Below, piece after piece: positions 34,131 through 45,047 of a stretch of 64,000 nucleotides of DNA. The DNA lies in contig JAKSZP010005278.1 in assembly GCA_022478985.1 (NCBI GenBank), forward strand, positions 1 through 64,000, in the 5' to 3' direction. Both the position numbers and the translations under genes were made by a program. This stretch comes from Massospora cicadina. Lineage: Eukaryota; Entomophthoromycota; Entomophthoromycetes; Entomophthorales; Entomophthoraceae. Position 1 is the first letter of the stretch. Each line of letters begins with the position of its first letter. The notes under the pieces are model-generated. The model saw only the letters and a program-made list of their open reading frames with translations. It was not told where the DNA came from and searched no databases.

Positions 34131-34639
34131 CACTGACATGAGACCCTAGCCCAATGTATGTTTTTTTATGAGTTTACAAAGGGCAGGGAGAATGGTTTGG
34201 CGCATGATTTGAGTCAAAACCCTGCTTTAGCTACAGATCTTAAGAAGTTGGAGGTACATAATAACCACTTGGTAACCTCCAGGTAAGATTATATCCCAAC
34301 AGCCTCTCCTCATGGCATGCGTGCCAGCTTTTGATCCTCTGGAAAACGCGGAGGAATATGGCATGTTCAGAATGTTGTTCTTTCTCAGCCCTTGTCAGCA
34401 TAGTATACTGTTGTCCTCGCCAAGAGCAAGTTAAATCAGGAGGAGATTACCAGGGGTTACCATTTTAAGGATAGGAAGGTGTGGTTTTAGGGATCCTTAT
34501 GGGTTCCTGACAGATTAATCCGCCTGGTTTTCATCCAGGACCATCATGTTGGGATCACCATCAGGTACCCTAAGAAAGTGAAAATTTTAAGGATGATTTG
34601 CTGCACTTTATAAATGGAAGTGATTAGATGCACAGGTTG
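34131..34639 (+). other. Element T between RNase H and integrase core
   Basis: Should hold the end of RNase H and the zinc-binding integrase start. A KGRENGLAHDLSQNPA piece near 34180-34230 resembles the segment just after RNase H in chromoviruses (a KPDALSR counterpart). The rest is scrambled. Confidence 0.5.
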
Positions 34640-35184
34640 CCAGGTACTGTAAGTAGTGCCTGGTTTGCAATTGGATGAAACAAATTGCCAGTTCCTCGTA
34701 GGGTTGTTAAACAGTTCAAAAGTCCAAAAGCCATGAACTTTCTTATTTGGTAAATTCATTGTGGAGTTAACTGCGTCTGAGGGCTATGATGCAATCATGG
34801 TAGTGGTGGACCAATTTACAAAGTTAGTCCATTTCATTCCCTGAAACACCACAGTAACTACGGCGAAGATGGTTAAGTTCATTGTTTCTCAGGTCTTTTT
34901 CCTTCATGGGGTACCCCAAGAAAAAATTAGTGATTGTGAACCTCATTTCCATTTGTATTTTAGAAAGTTGTGTAAGACTCTTCGGATTCATCCATGCCGT
35001 TCTACTGCCTACCACACACAATCTGATGGGCAAACAGAACGAGTAAATCAGGCCTGAAACAGTTCCTGCAGTGTTACATTGCCGCGGATCTTTCATATTG
35101 GGCTTCCCATCTTCTGATGACTCAATTAAGCTATAACAACGCCCAACATGCATCCATTGGGTGTTCTCCATCTTTCACCAACTA
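34640..35184 (+). pseudogene. Element T integrase, part before the solo LTR
   Basis: Integrase core. AIMVVVDQFTKLVHFIP lies at about 34792-34842 and contains the first catalytic Asp. The frame at 34869-35057 has VSQVFFLHGVPQEKISDCE with the second Asp, then FRKLCKTLRIHPCRSTAYH, then TQSDGQTERVNQA with the Glu. The triad is thus complete at sequence level. The next frame (35117-35184) gives QLSYNNAQHASIGCSPSF, then is cut by the solo LTR after ACTA. Confidence 0.85.
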
Positions 35185-36074
35185 TGTAAGTAGAGTATAT
35201 GTAACTCTCCCGTTCCCTGAAAGGTGGTGCGAGATGCACCGCCACACCACCTGTGAACTAGTTGTTAGGATAATTTTAAACAGGGAAATGCGAAGAATGC
35301 CAGAGCCAAAGTAACCTAGTGTAAGTGTGTATAACGCGGTATAGAGTAGTTGGAACAAGTAAACAGCAACACTCAGGTGGACCTCACAGGGGAGCACATA
35401 ACCAAGCAAAGATCTGTGCTGGAGGGTTTGGGTGCCTCAGTATGGAAAGGACTAAGGGAACCCAACGGTAAACTTGATCTTGTAGATAATTTAATAAAAA
35501 TAGAACGGCCAACATTGTTAGAGACCTCCCCAAGGAGGTCAGCGCACAGGTTCGCCCAATGAACCATAACAAAAAATGTAAACTAATGGGATTTTTTATT
35601 AAGGAAGTCGACCACCAAGGAACCTTGGTCTTGAGGAATCATACTTAAACAATCAGAGGGGATTTGTCAATTGGAATAAGTGGTGCTAAGCCCAAGTGCA
35701 CCAATAGGCGCACCTTCCATCAGCCAGGGTACTATATCTTGAGATTGACTGAACTTGTGTTAGTGATTGTAGGCATGGCTGCCCCAGTTTCAAAATTTTT
35801 AAAAATCAAATGGGCTTTAAACCCCCATTTTTCCAAGCAGCTGAAAAAATCGTCGCCGTTAAGAATATAAATAGTGAGTTTTAACGCCCTTGCCTTAACA
35901 CAGGGCTGAGCTTACGCACATCCCCTAGACCAACGTGGGAATATCTTGCCTGAACCCAGCGTTGGTCCAGGGTATTTTTTTTGTCAGGAATGCCTGCTAA
36001 CTTAACCATTTGGCTCTGATGACTAGCTTTATCTTTACAGTTGTTACCCTCAATCATGTCATCAGGCCATGGCA
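35185..36074 (-). repeat. Solo LTR of family S inside the element T integrase
   Basis: 890 bp in minus orientation: its end, TGTAAGTAGAGTATATGTAAC, is at the left and its start, complementary to CCATGGCA, at the right. It is flanked by a perfect 5-bp duplication, AACTA (35180-35184 and 36075-36079). The integrase frame resumes after it as EFNPSS. Hairpins match those in the LTRs of T itself: 35523-35540 (GACCTCCCCAAGGAGGTC) and 35610-35630. The family has therefore inserted into one of its own members and then lost its body by LTR-LTR recombination. Confidence 0.92.
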
Positions 36075-36079
36075 AACTA

Positions 36080-36770
36080 TGAGTTTAACCCCTCCTCAAA
36101 CATGGAGCCCAGCTGCGAATCCAAAGTGATAGCGGTTGTGTAATTTGCTAAAACCATTTAGAAAATACACAAAGAGGTTATTACAGACTTGAATGCAGCT
36201 ATGCAGGCTTATAAGGAGAACGCTAATAGTAATAGATGGGTAGGTCCAGCGTACAAGGAATAAGATCACGTGATTTTTGATTCTAAATCAATCCCAATCA
36301 AGCAACCATGCAAAAAACTGGGACCAAATAGGATTGGCCTTACCGTGTTGTCAAAAAGGTGGTCCCTACCTCATACCAGTTATATCTACCCCTATTATTC
36401 CAGATTTAAACCGTATTAATTGAAAGTAAGCTGACTTTATTTGAAGGCTCCCGCCAGAGACTCCAGAAGCATAGCTCATTGATAAGGCACCATAGTATGA
36501 AGTTAAGTAACTTGTAGCCTCTCGCCATGTAAGAAGAAGCTTTATTACCTGATGTCATGGAAGGGCTTTATTGTGGCTGAGAACAGTTGGATACCAGAAC
36601 GCTATTTCATCTATGGCTAAGTTCTCTGTAGGCTTTCCATGAGCGTTTGGCTGAGGCAGCAGGACCTAAGCCTAAACAAAGTATCGCCGCCATGAAGATG
36701 ACCCCTTCCCACAAAAACTTCCCCCTGGCTGAAGCCACTGGAGGGGTGGAGCCTAAAAAGAACGTGAGGG
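36080..36770 (+). pseudogene. Element T integrase C-terminus and tail
   Basis: Picks up the integrase frame after the solo LTR: EFNPSSNMEPSCESKV, then IHKEVITDLNAAMQAYKENA (about 36170-36230), then HVIFDSKSIPIKQPCKKLGP, the SH3-like DNA-binding C-terminal domain. A chromodomain is expected at about 36540-36640, where only fragments such as FHLWL remain. The last open frame (36647-36773) runs KPKQSIAAMKMTPSHKNF directly into the 3' LTR at 36774. Confidence 0.75.
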
Positions 36771-36773
36771 TAA

Positions 36774-37662
36774 TGTCATGGTTACATGACACAATTGAAG
36801 GTACTGATTGTGGGGATAAGGATGGGCGTGAGGAGGCCAAAAAAATAAATTTGGCAGGCCTCCCTGACCTGAAGCATACCCTGGATGAACACTGGGTAAT
36901 GGCAAGTTATGCCCAAGTTGGTCGATGGAATGTGAATAATGGTCGTCCAGCATTACATCCAGAGCGTTAAAAATGCACCAGTTTGTTATTAATAACGATG
37001 GCTCATTAAGTTTGCTTTTAGAACGGGGTTTTGAGACCAGTCCGATTTACAATATTACCAAAAACAAGTAGAATTCAGCTACAGTTAACAAATTAAGTTC
37101 AAATTTTCTCTAGCTATAGTACCATAGAAGCTGGTGATCTGCACTTATTGGTTCGTTTGGGCTTAGTACCTCTCCTGAGAACGATAATTATCCCCTAGTG
37201 TTTATTAATGTTTTCTTGAGACCAACCTTCTTCTTGGTTGACATGCTTTAATAAACCCACCGTTAGTTTTACGTTTTACTTTGTACTTTGGTTTGACATG
37301 TGCTCAGACCTCCTCAAAAAGATCTCTAACAACATAGGTCATATTATTTTGCCAAAAATAGCAATGTAATCTGGTGCACACCTGGGCCGTCCTGGCCCCC
37401 TCCAGATTGAGGCACCTAAGCACCCCAACATCAATCTGCGCTGGATTAAAGACTCCTCTCTGGGGTCCAACAAGTTTTATTATTTCTTGGATACCTAGTT
37501 ACTTATACAATCTTGTAAACCTTGTCCTTGGGCCCCCAGTGCTCAGGCACCTTCTGAGGTGCCCTCTTCCCTTTTTTATTAGTGACTAGTTCCATTGTGG
37601 GGTGGCTGTGCATTCTGTACCACCTCTCTGGGAATGAGAGAGTTACAGACACTCTCCTGACA
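36774..37662 (+). repeat. Element T 3' LTR (family S)
   Basis: 889 bp, starts TGTCATGGTTACATGACAC, ends CTCTCCTGACA. The first hairpin, GACCAAC...GGTTGAC, is at 37220-37242; the second hairpin (near 37307-37326) has lost its 3' arm. Confidence 0.86.
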
Positions 37663-40359
37663 GAACAGATCAATGATACTGAGTCATGAACTTTTACTGA
37701 ATTTCCCTGGCTTCCTTTAACCTCATTGTGAAGATACGTCAATCGAAAAAACTCCCTAAAGAATATCAGAGCTTTAATTTTTTAAGCAAGTGAAGTCAAA
37801 CAAGAGAATCTAGGTATTAGAGATAACAAAAAGTGATATTCTGATAGATGCATGCAAATTTTGGACTAGTCTGAGGGACACTGTGACAAGTTATAAGCCA
37901 AGCTTTTATAATTTGGAAAGCCTCACTTAGTGAATTACTGGTTGAAGATAAAAATCAGTTATTAGTATGTATCAAGTCACTAGAAGCACAACAATTAAGT
38001 TTGCTGATGTCTAGAACTACTAACAGAGAGAATTTGGACCAGCTCAAAACTTTAGTTGAGACGTTTAAGGGAGGATCCCACAAAAGAGCAACTAGTACAA
38101 CTATGTGCTGCTCCATCTCTTAGTGTAAAGATGTGGAAAAGCACCAAAACCCAATAAACTACTATATATCAACCAAAGTGCTTGAGTTTTCAATAATATT
38201 GACTACATACTGATGGTACTGAACGTGAGACTCTTTTTGTTAATGTATTACAAGGAGCATAAATGACTATTTTTAAACGCTTTCGGTAATTAATAAATCT
38301 ATAACTGGGAAAGGCATAATTACCTCCTTCTTATATATATAAAAAGTCGCCATGGAAGGAACCACAGACTAGCAAAAAGGTGCGACATATTCTTTTGTGT
38401 CTATTTCGTATAATACAAGCAATGGCTTCATATATAAACTTAAACACCTGGCGAGAGGTTGAATATTCACCATAAAGAAATAATGACCAAAACAGAACAT
38501 GGCTATGAAGAAGCAAGACTTTATAGGTATTAACTTATGACATGAAGAAACCACTTCTGCCATTTATGAATTCTTTAAAATTTTAAGCTCAGACATTAAT
38601 GACATCATAAATGCTTGCCATGGATGGCGCCGTAGCTGCTGTTATCTCTGGTTAAAACTTTAACATGAAATTGGCCTTATGCATTACCCCTGTCAAGCAA
38701 GGCTTATAGTCAGTAAATAATATTATGGGATCGCTATTAAGCGTGGCATGTTTTTATAAAGCACAATTACACTAGAAGCTCTACTAATAGGCCAAAAGTT
38801 CTGACCTAGAAGAATTACAGCTTAAGCCCACTAAGAGGACTAATTGTAACTTTTTAAATGAACAAGATATAAGGAAAGCAAACTTCAAGAGAAAAAGGGC
38901 TAATATAAGTAGAGAAAGGATTTGTCAACTTAGGGAAAATAAACCTACACCTAATGAACCTATATTACCTGACAAAAAATTCAACCAAATTATGCACCTC
39001 TAAGATATTAAAAAACTTCTGATGACAACACTAAAGTCGTTGAAGCGGCGAACTGGATACTACATACAAAGAGCTCCTGTTGGTAAAAGTTTATCAATAA
39101 TAGATGTCTGTAATTTTGACATAACTCTGGTTCCAGACAATTCTTATCTTGTAAGGTCTTCTAAATCATATATTAAGCTGGATAGGACCCTGCACCTTTT
39201 TATAACCAAGAAGGGTAACAACCCTGGGGTATACCTCTTGTAAAGCTTGATGACTTAAGGGCATATCCTAGGTGAATGTTAGTTAGCAGCGGTCACTACG
39301 TTTAACACATCCAACTCTACAATCAAACCCCAAAAATAGACCCTCTATCAATTATTAATTCACTATATTGTTACGTGCTAAAAAATAAGCAACTCTGATC
39401 TAAATTTAGAAATATCCATAAAGTATGTGGAGAAAAGGCAAATCCCACTTTCAAACCAACAGCTCAAACAGGAACATCATTTAGTGTAAAAAGCTTGATA
39501 CATGTGGCAACCCCAGATAATAGTATATATGTGAATGGACATAACAATAAAAATTCAAACAAAAATCGGTCAACAATAATATATAAACACATCAACAATT
39601 TCTGTAAATTCCAAGGAATAATTTTTTTATTAAAATTCTAGTTCTTAATGATTATACTTCAAAGACATAAAAATAGATTTAAAATAAAATAAAATAAAAA
39701 ATAGACCTGTTTGGGAAAAATAGCTCGTTAAAATGGTTTTGATATCAAGTAAACCATCTCCCCTTCCCATCTGTATAATACCCCAATAATCTGAACCTTA
39801 TAGATTGTTGGGTTATCTTAGTATTTAGTTTAGTAAAACAATGTACACAAAATCATTTTCTCCTAAAATAGATAAACTAGAAGTTTAAACTAAACCACAA
39901 ACTTAATAAAGCTTAAGGAAGGCTCAATAAAATGTGTTGGTGTTAGTTGTGACTCTATCATCTTGTTTTTCTAATTTGATCTCTGTTTACAAAAGGTGCA
40001 AACAACCCAAAAAGTAGAAAAACTATCTGAAACCCCCACCACAACCACTCTTAATTCCAGTCCAACTTAAACATTATCCTTCATCCCCTTCTTAACAGAA
40101 CGGCAATTCCTTGAGGTTTTAAAATTCTGGGATCAACTGCACAAGATCTCAAAATGGAAGCCAGGTTTTTCCTTAGAGCGCCAGTTCTGAAACATCTAAA
40201 TTAGATCCATGGAAACCCTGTCTTCTTGAATATTACTAGAAATGCTTATCAGATAATTAACCTTACTTGTTTGCTCAATTAAAGCTGTTCATAGTTTGGT
40301 GAAATAACGAATCATCCCAAGGGTATGAGGATTCTTTATGGCCCTTCTTGAGGAAAATA
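37663..40359. other. AT-rich stretch without recognisable gene
   Basis: Contains frames up to 73 codons (39022-39243 plus, rich in basic and Ser/Thr residues, ending LHLFITKKGNNPGVYLL), none with a motif I can name. The 38040-38180 part has a VETFKGGS-like reading that could be a gag remnant, but this is too weak to call. Confidence 0.45.
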
Positions 40360-40740
40360 TTTCTTGCCTTACAGCCAATTTATGATGCAGCTACCACAAA
40401 AGTCAAAGTGGTAATCAATAATGTCCAAATACTAGAGATTTTCAACATGGGAACTCCTATCAATTTTATCTCTTCTAAACTAATTAAGAATATTAGCTTG
40501 CCTGGACCTTAGATCGGTGTATCCCCCCTATAGGTTGGGACCACCTAGTGCTAAAAAAGCTTGCCCAGACCTCAAATATGCTTAAGACTATGCAATTTAT
40601 GAGCTTAATTCTATAGAGGTCTGGAGCTTATCTTCTTTACCAGTCCTAGTTATTAAACTGATTCTCTTAGCTCCTGCTATGATGTTATACAATCACCACT
40701 ATGACCTTCTTAATGAAACACATATATGCTTTATAATATA
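40360..40740 (+). pseudogene. Isolated Ty3/gypsy protease relic, split by a 48-bp retroposon
   Basis: The frame around 40372-40509 reads QPIYDAATTKVKVVINN, then EIFNMGTPINFISSKLIKN. This follows the retropepsin pattern (strand, then D-x-G-S/T-x-I-N-x-I-S, then K-L/hydrophobic). The catalytic Asp reads Asn. A 48-bp retroposon then interrupts it, and a second part (about 40573-40735) keeps VLVIKLILLAPAMMLYNHHYDLL, matching the distal strands. No RT is recognisable downstream. It differs from the proteases of Q and T in sequence. Confidence 0.6.
40495..40572 (+). mobile_element. 48-bp retroposon with 15-bp TSDs
   Basis: The insert at 40510-40557 ends TTGGGACCACCTAGTGCTAAAA and is bounded by AGCTTGCCTGGACCT (40495-40509) and AGCTTGCCCAGACCT (40558-40572). 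The insert is close to that at 8354-8405 (GATCGRTGTATCCC, AGGTTGGGACCA), showing a common source sequence with different truncation points. Confidence 0.87.
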
Positions 40741-41929
40741 AGTTATTAAATTAGAAGAAGTATTTCTATCCCTCTAAAGTTATATTGCCCCCTTATTTTA
40801 GTTATGAAAAGAACGTAAAAAACAAATATTCTGGTAGGAAAGCCAAGCTTTCACAATAGCTTAACTCTATACAACTTTGAGTTAATAAAATAAGGAATTT
40901 CTGGTTTACATAGAAGCTTTTGATATACTCTATTGGAGATCAGTATATTGAAATAGACAAAAATTCTTTTTGATTTTATCATTTTACTTCAAACCATGCT
41001 TTTTTTGAGTCTAAGCCTAAATAATGAGATTTAAGATATTTAGTATAGTTAATAATTTGATGATATGTCTCTTTGAACTGAAGATAAACAAAATTACAGT
41101 GGTACACTCTCATGTATATGAATTTGCCAAAAATCAAACCTGGCTAGTTGTTTCTCATGCATAAAAGTTGAATCAAAATTTATATATTAGTCAATTGTTC
41201 TATTGTATCAATTAATTGACGCTAAAATCTATTTTTTTGAACTGAATTTCACAGGCGCCACACTCTTGTAATTTGGGTCAAGTGGAAAATATTATTTAAA
41301 AGTTTACTGCACTTAAACTTAAGTGTTTTTTAACTATTATATGACTTAATTATTGACAAAGGTAAGATTAATTTAGGAACAATAAAGGAGTAGCATATCT
41401 GGTTTACATTAGAAAGCCTCCAGTGCAGAGCCTATGTCCTAAATGTCCTGCCCATAAGCCACTGGTTAGGTGAAGATGCAAGGAGGGGAAATGGGGGTAG
41501 CGTATATAACAATGGAAGTATCCCTATGAGTACTACTGGATTGAGAAAGCTAACCAGTGCTATAGCTGGAAAAATATTATTATATAATATCTCAAAAATT
41601 TACTTTTACTGTACATACATCTAAAACTTGTCCAAGAATAATACTAATTTTATCACGGAGATCATATGGTGGATCATTATAATATTTTAGTGTAGAAAAT
41701 ATCATCTTAATTGCAAAAAAGTAACTTTTATACAAGTATACCTGTCAAGTATACTGCCTCTATACATTAGATAAACAGTGAACCAACCATTAACTCAAGA
41801 ACAATGAACTACTCCATTATAGTTGGTAAAACTTTAATACTGGCGCTAATGGATAGGATGATGGATGGTTTTAATGAAATGGAACAGAGAAGCTTCCCTG
41901 GTCCAGATCAAATCTTATGTTCAATTGCT
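40741..41929. other. AT-rich stretch, no gene seen
   Basis: No motif-bearing frame. Composition is similar to 37663-40359; it may be further eroded gypsy sequence, but I cannot show it. Confidence 0.4.
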
Positions 41930-42069
41930 CAACGTACATGGGTAACCCAAAAGTAAGGTTTCCAAAGGACTAGAGCCAAAGGTATTTTTGGAGGCAGTTG
42001 GCAGCACTGCTGTATGCGGCCATCTCCCTCTTTTAAGCAAGTGGTCGCTGTGCTTGCACAGTCTATTAT

Positions 42070-43975
42070 TATTGGCTTGGAAGCTGTTAATAATGGAGCT
42101 CCTTGATTGCTGATCCTGCCAAGTGCAGACTTTGTTAAGTCATTTGATTTCTTTATGAAAACGGTGTTCATCCTAGTGAAATTCATATAAAGCTGAATGA
42201 AGGGTATGGTGCGGGTTGTATGGTTTTCAAAAACGTCTGCAAGTGGTTTAGAAAGTTTAAAGCTGTTGATATAGAAATTTATGATTTGAAAAAGAAGCAG
42301 GAGACTGTCAGTGTGTCATGTTTACATGACCTTGTTAAGGAAATCAACAGCAAGGACAAGGCTGGTAGGCAGAAGGTCCAAAGGGTAAAATTGCAAAACC
42401 TTCCTGAAATTTAAGCACACCTTGGATCAACGCTGGTTACAGGCTAGGTATGCCCAGGCTGGTACAAGTGAGGTGTCTAAATCCCAGCCCCTTTTTTGGC
42501 TCTGGCGCTAAAATGGACAAGTTTTCTATTAAATGATAATGGCTCAATACAGTTAATCAGTGAATGGGGGTTCAAAAACTGTTCTATTTATGAAAGTGAA
42601 AGCTCAGGTCAGGTTCAACTTCAAATAATAAAATGAGTAAAATCAGTTTTGAAGTATGTTACCCAGTTGGATGGAAGCATGCTCCTATTGGTGCACCAAG
42701 GCTTAGTACCACTTTCACTGATACATTATTACCCAAGTTGGCTTAATTATGTTTGCTCAAGACCAACGTTTCTTGTTGGTCATCTTCCCTAATAAAACCC
42801 CTATTCAGTTTACATTTTTTCCCATATGTTGACTTGGGTAGACCTGTGTGCAGACCTCTTCGAGGAGGTCTCACAACGTGTCAGCCAATTATTTTATAAA
42901 ATATTTCAGCCTCAGGTACACCGCTGGGCCTTCCAGGTTCCCTCAAAACAAGGTCACCCGTGAACTCTAGCCCTGTTCAAAACTCAGTTATGAGCTACTC
43001 TTTGTGGCACAGCCAAGTTTTGCTTATGGCTCAATATATTATTACTTTTATTATGCTCAATACCCTCGCCTCATGTCTCCTTAGCTCCAGCTCCCTCTGC
43101 TTGGCTATTCTTATGTTCACATTGATGACGAGTTCCCTTGCTTTGGTCCAGTGCTTTGTGCACCGCCACGCTGGGAACTGGAGAGGTATAGACACTCTCT
43201 TGACACATTGTCAATTGAGATGATAACAAAACTTTACAAAGTCATGCATGAAGATTGGACGATCACTATCCATAAGCTCTCTTGTTTTCTTCCTGAAGTT
43301 ACAAATTCCACCATTCAGAGGTTTGTGACTAAAGAGGTAAAATATTGGAAGGTGTGAGTAATATGGGTTCCACAAATTCTTAAAGAAGATCACAAATGGG
43401 AACGGGTTAAAGTTGCCCTTTAGAAGGAGCACTATGCAGATGAAAGTGATGATTTTTTGAATCTCATTGTCACAGGTGACAAAACGTGGGTTCACCCCTT
43501 TACACCTGAATCCAAATAACAATCATTTGAATGGCGGAATCCAACTTTGCCAAGGCAGCGAAAATTCAAACAAACACCATCTGCTGGAAAGATCATGGCA
43601 ACTGTGTTTTGGGATTTTAATTATGTATTATTGATTGAATTAATGCCTACTGGGACCACAATGAATGCAGACGAATTTGTTGAGACACTCAAAGAACTGA
43701 AATGGGAAATTAAGAACTAGAGAAGAGGAATGCTCACCAAAGGCATGTCCATTCTTCATGACAATGCTTGCCCTCATGGCGCACATGCATTTGCCAATAT
43801 TCTGAACCAATTTGGATGTGACATTTCACCCACCCCCCTATAGTCTGGACTTGGCACATTGTACTACTATTTGTTTATGCATTTGAAAGAACATTTGTGT
43901 GGAAGGCGATTTGATGATGATGACAAGGTAAAAGATGAGGTCAATTGCTATCTCAATTTCATGGCTGAGTATATA
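42070..43975 (+). pseudogene. mariner-type (DD34D) transposase, broken
   Basis: Transposase that cuts and pastes its element at TA sites. The helix-turn-helix part before the LTR reads HPSEIHIKLNEGYG, then VCKWFRKFKA, then KKQETVSV. After the LTR: SIEMITKLYKVMHEDWTI, STIQRFVTKEV, then VPQILKEDHKWERVKVAL. Catalytic region: VTGDKTWVHPFTPESK (Asp codon 43478-43480), MATVFWDFNYVLL, MPTGTTMNADEFVETLK, RRGMLTKGMSILHDNACPH (Asp codon 43760-43762, exactly 94 codons on), then PPYSLDLA (Asp codon 43848-43850) and LKEHLCGRRFDDDDKVKDEV. All three Asp survive; stops occur near 43423, 43517, 43720 and 43842. Most similar in pattern to metazoan mariner rather than to fungal Tc1/Fot1 families. Confidence 0.88.
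42314..43205 (+). repeat. Solo LTR of family S inside the mariner
   Basis: 892 bp, starts TGTCATGTTTACATGAC and ends CTCTCTTGACA. Flanked by CAGTG (42309-42313) and CATTG (43206-43210), a 5-bp TSD with one change. Removing the LTR and one duplication brings the two transposase parts into one frame. Both family hairpins are well kept, at 42761-42781 (GACCAACGTTTCTTGTTGGTC) and 42853-42870 (GACCTCTTCGAGGAGGTC). Confidence 0.88.
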
Positions 43976-43985
43976 TGACCTGAAA

Positions 43986-45047
43986 ACCAAAACTGCCATT
44001 TTGGCTCAAAATAAATGCATTTAATGTAATGGCTTTTATGTTGATAACAAGTATTCTTATTCTTCACAACCATATTAAAGTTTTATTATAAAGATTTATA
44101 CCTAGTTTTAAAGCATATAGAGATCTTATTTTGGGTTACCATCATATGATGAGTACTGAGAAGACAATGTTCAAAGTTTAATTAATATGATATGAATATG
44201 GTCCTTTTTCACTGAAATTAGTCTCACAAAAAAGCTTGAACATCTGGAGAAACAAGTCTTTGAGGGTTTCAACTGGGATAAGGCTTGGAAGACACCTGAA
44301 GCTGCCCTTCCCAATAAAAAATCAGGCTCCTTTATTGGCCAGATACTTGGCCTTTAACAACTGAGCGTAGCTTAGATTAGGAACAATTTAATTGTGATTA
44401 GAAGAAATTTTCCAATACTTAATCAAGAAATTTGCACCTGAATTCCAGTATTGCACAATTGAATATAAACTAAAACATGCTGCAAAAAATGAACTTATCA
44501 AATTTTTTTTGAAGTAGAGTTAGCATCTCATAAATAAAATAATTGATCAGAATCTAGTTTGTGGAGTTTATAAAAAGCATGGAAGATACCTTTACCTTGT
44601 CCTCATGGGCCAAATGAAGAGTGACAGTTGGCGCAAGGGTTAAACGTCAACTTTTGAGATACTTATGAGTCATTACTGGACAAATAAGGAGTCAAGTAAG
44701 ACTGGATTACTAGTAGGACTCATAATATTATGTAATACCTAGAGTATATGAGACTGTATAATGTGGTCAAGGGAAAATGGTCAAAAATGACTCTAGTATA
44801 TCAGGAGTAATAGCTTAGGGTTTTTTCTTAAGTTTGCAATTTAACAATGACCTTAATTGTAAACTGACAACTTGTGTACAGAAATTTTTTATGAAAAAAA
44901 TTAAGCGGTTTAAATTCTTTGATATCATGAAGTTATCAACTACCAAGTTAAGGAAGTTGAATAAATATGACACTACTAAAATGATTCAGAGAATAATCTT
45001 CATGGTGCCATCCAAGAGTTTCAAATACTGGTTCAGGATCCGTCCTA
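43986..45047. other. AT-rich stretch, no gene seen
   Basis: Short frames only; the longest, 44834-45061 (75 codons, Lys-rich), runs into the following LTR-like repeat and has no motif. Confidence 0.45.

Larger units (their letters stand above)
29984..37662 (+). mobile_element. Element T: Ty3/gypsy retrotransposon with S-family LTRs
   Basis: Plus-strand element of 7.7 kb. LTRs at 29984-30868 and 36774-37662 both start TGTCATGG and end CTGACA. Internal order: gag region, protease (32339-32761), RT and RNase H (33100-34130), integrase (34640-36300, split by a solo S LTR at 35185-36074) and a C-terminal tail up to the 3' LTR. The integrase C-terminal module (about 36180-36390, with an HVIFDSKSIPIKQPCKKLG stretch) is typical of this clade. 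The outer flanks (TAAAT and GAACA) do not match, so the ends may have been exchanged by recombination, or the TSD has decayed. Confidence 0.8.
41930..43985 (+). mobile_element. mariner DNA transposon relic split by a solo LTR
   Basis: The left end is set by a terminal-repeat-like segment at about 41935-41965, containing TAACCCAAAAGTAAGGTTTCC, of the type found at mariner ends. Transposase remains follow from about 42070 to 43975, interrupted by an S-family solo LTR (42314-43205). I found no matching right-hand inverted repeat (a CCTTACTTTTGGG-like sequence) after 43985, so the 3' end seems lost. Without the LTR the element would be about 1.15 kb, close to normal mariner size. Confidence 0.82.

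Noticed and set aside
38020..38180. Gag-like reading near 38040 as a further retroelement
   Set aside because: Only a short VETFKGGS-like segment, no partner repeats and no downstream pol; too weak to call.
40510..40557. The short GGGACCAC...CTAGTGCT insert as a 5S rRNA-derived SINE
   Set aside because: A few bases resemble the 3' part of 5S rRNA, but no internal promoter boxes or longer match are visible in the long copies, so an origin cannot be assigned.
43986..44150. Right-hand terminal inverted repeat of the mariner
   Set aside because: No sequence complementary to the left end (CCTTACTTTTGGG-like) was found after the transposase, so the 3' end is left undefined.
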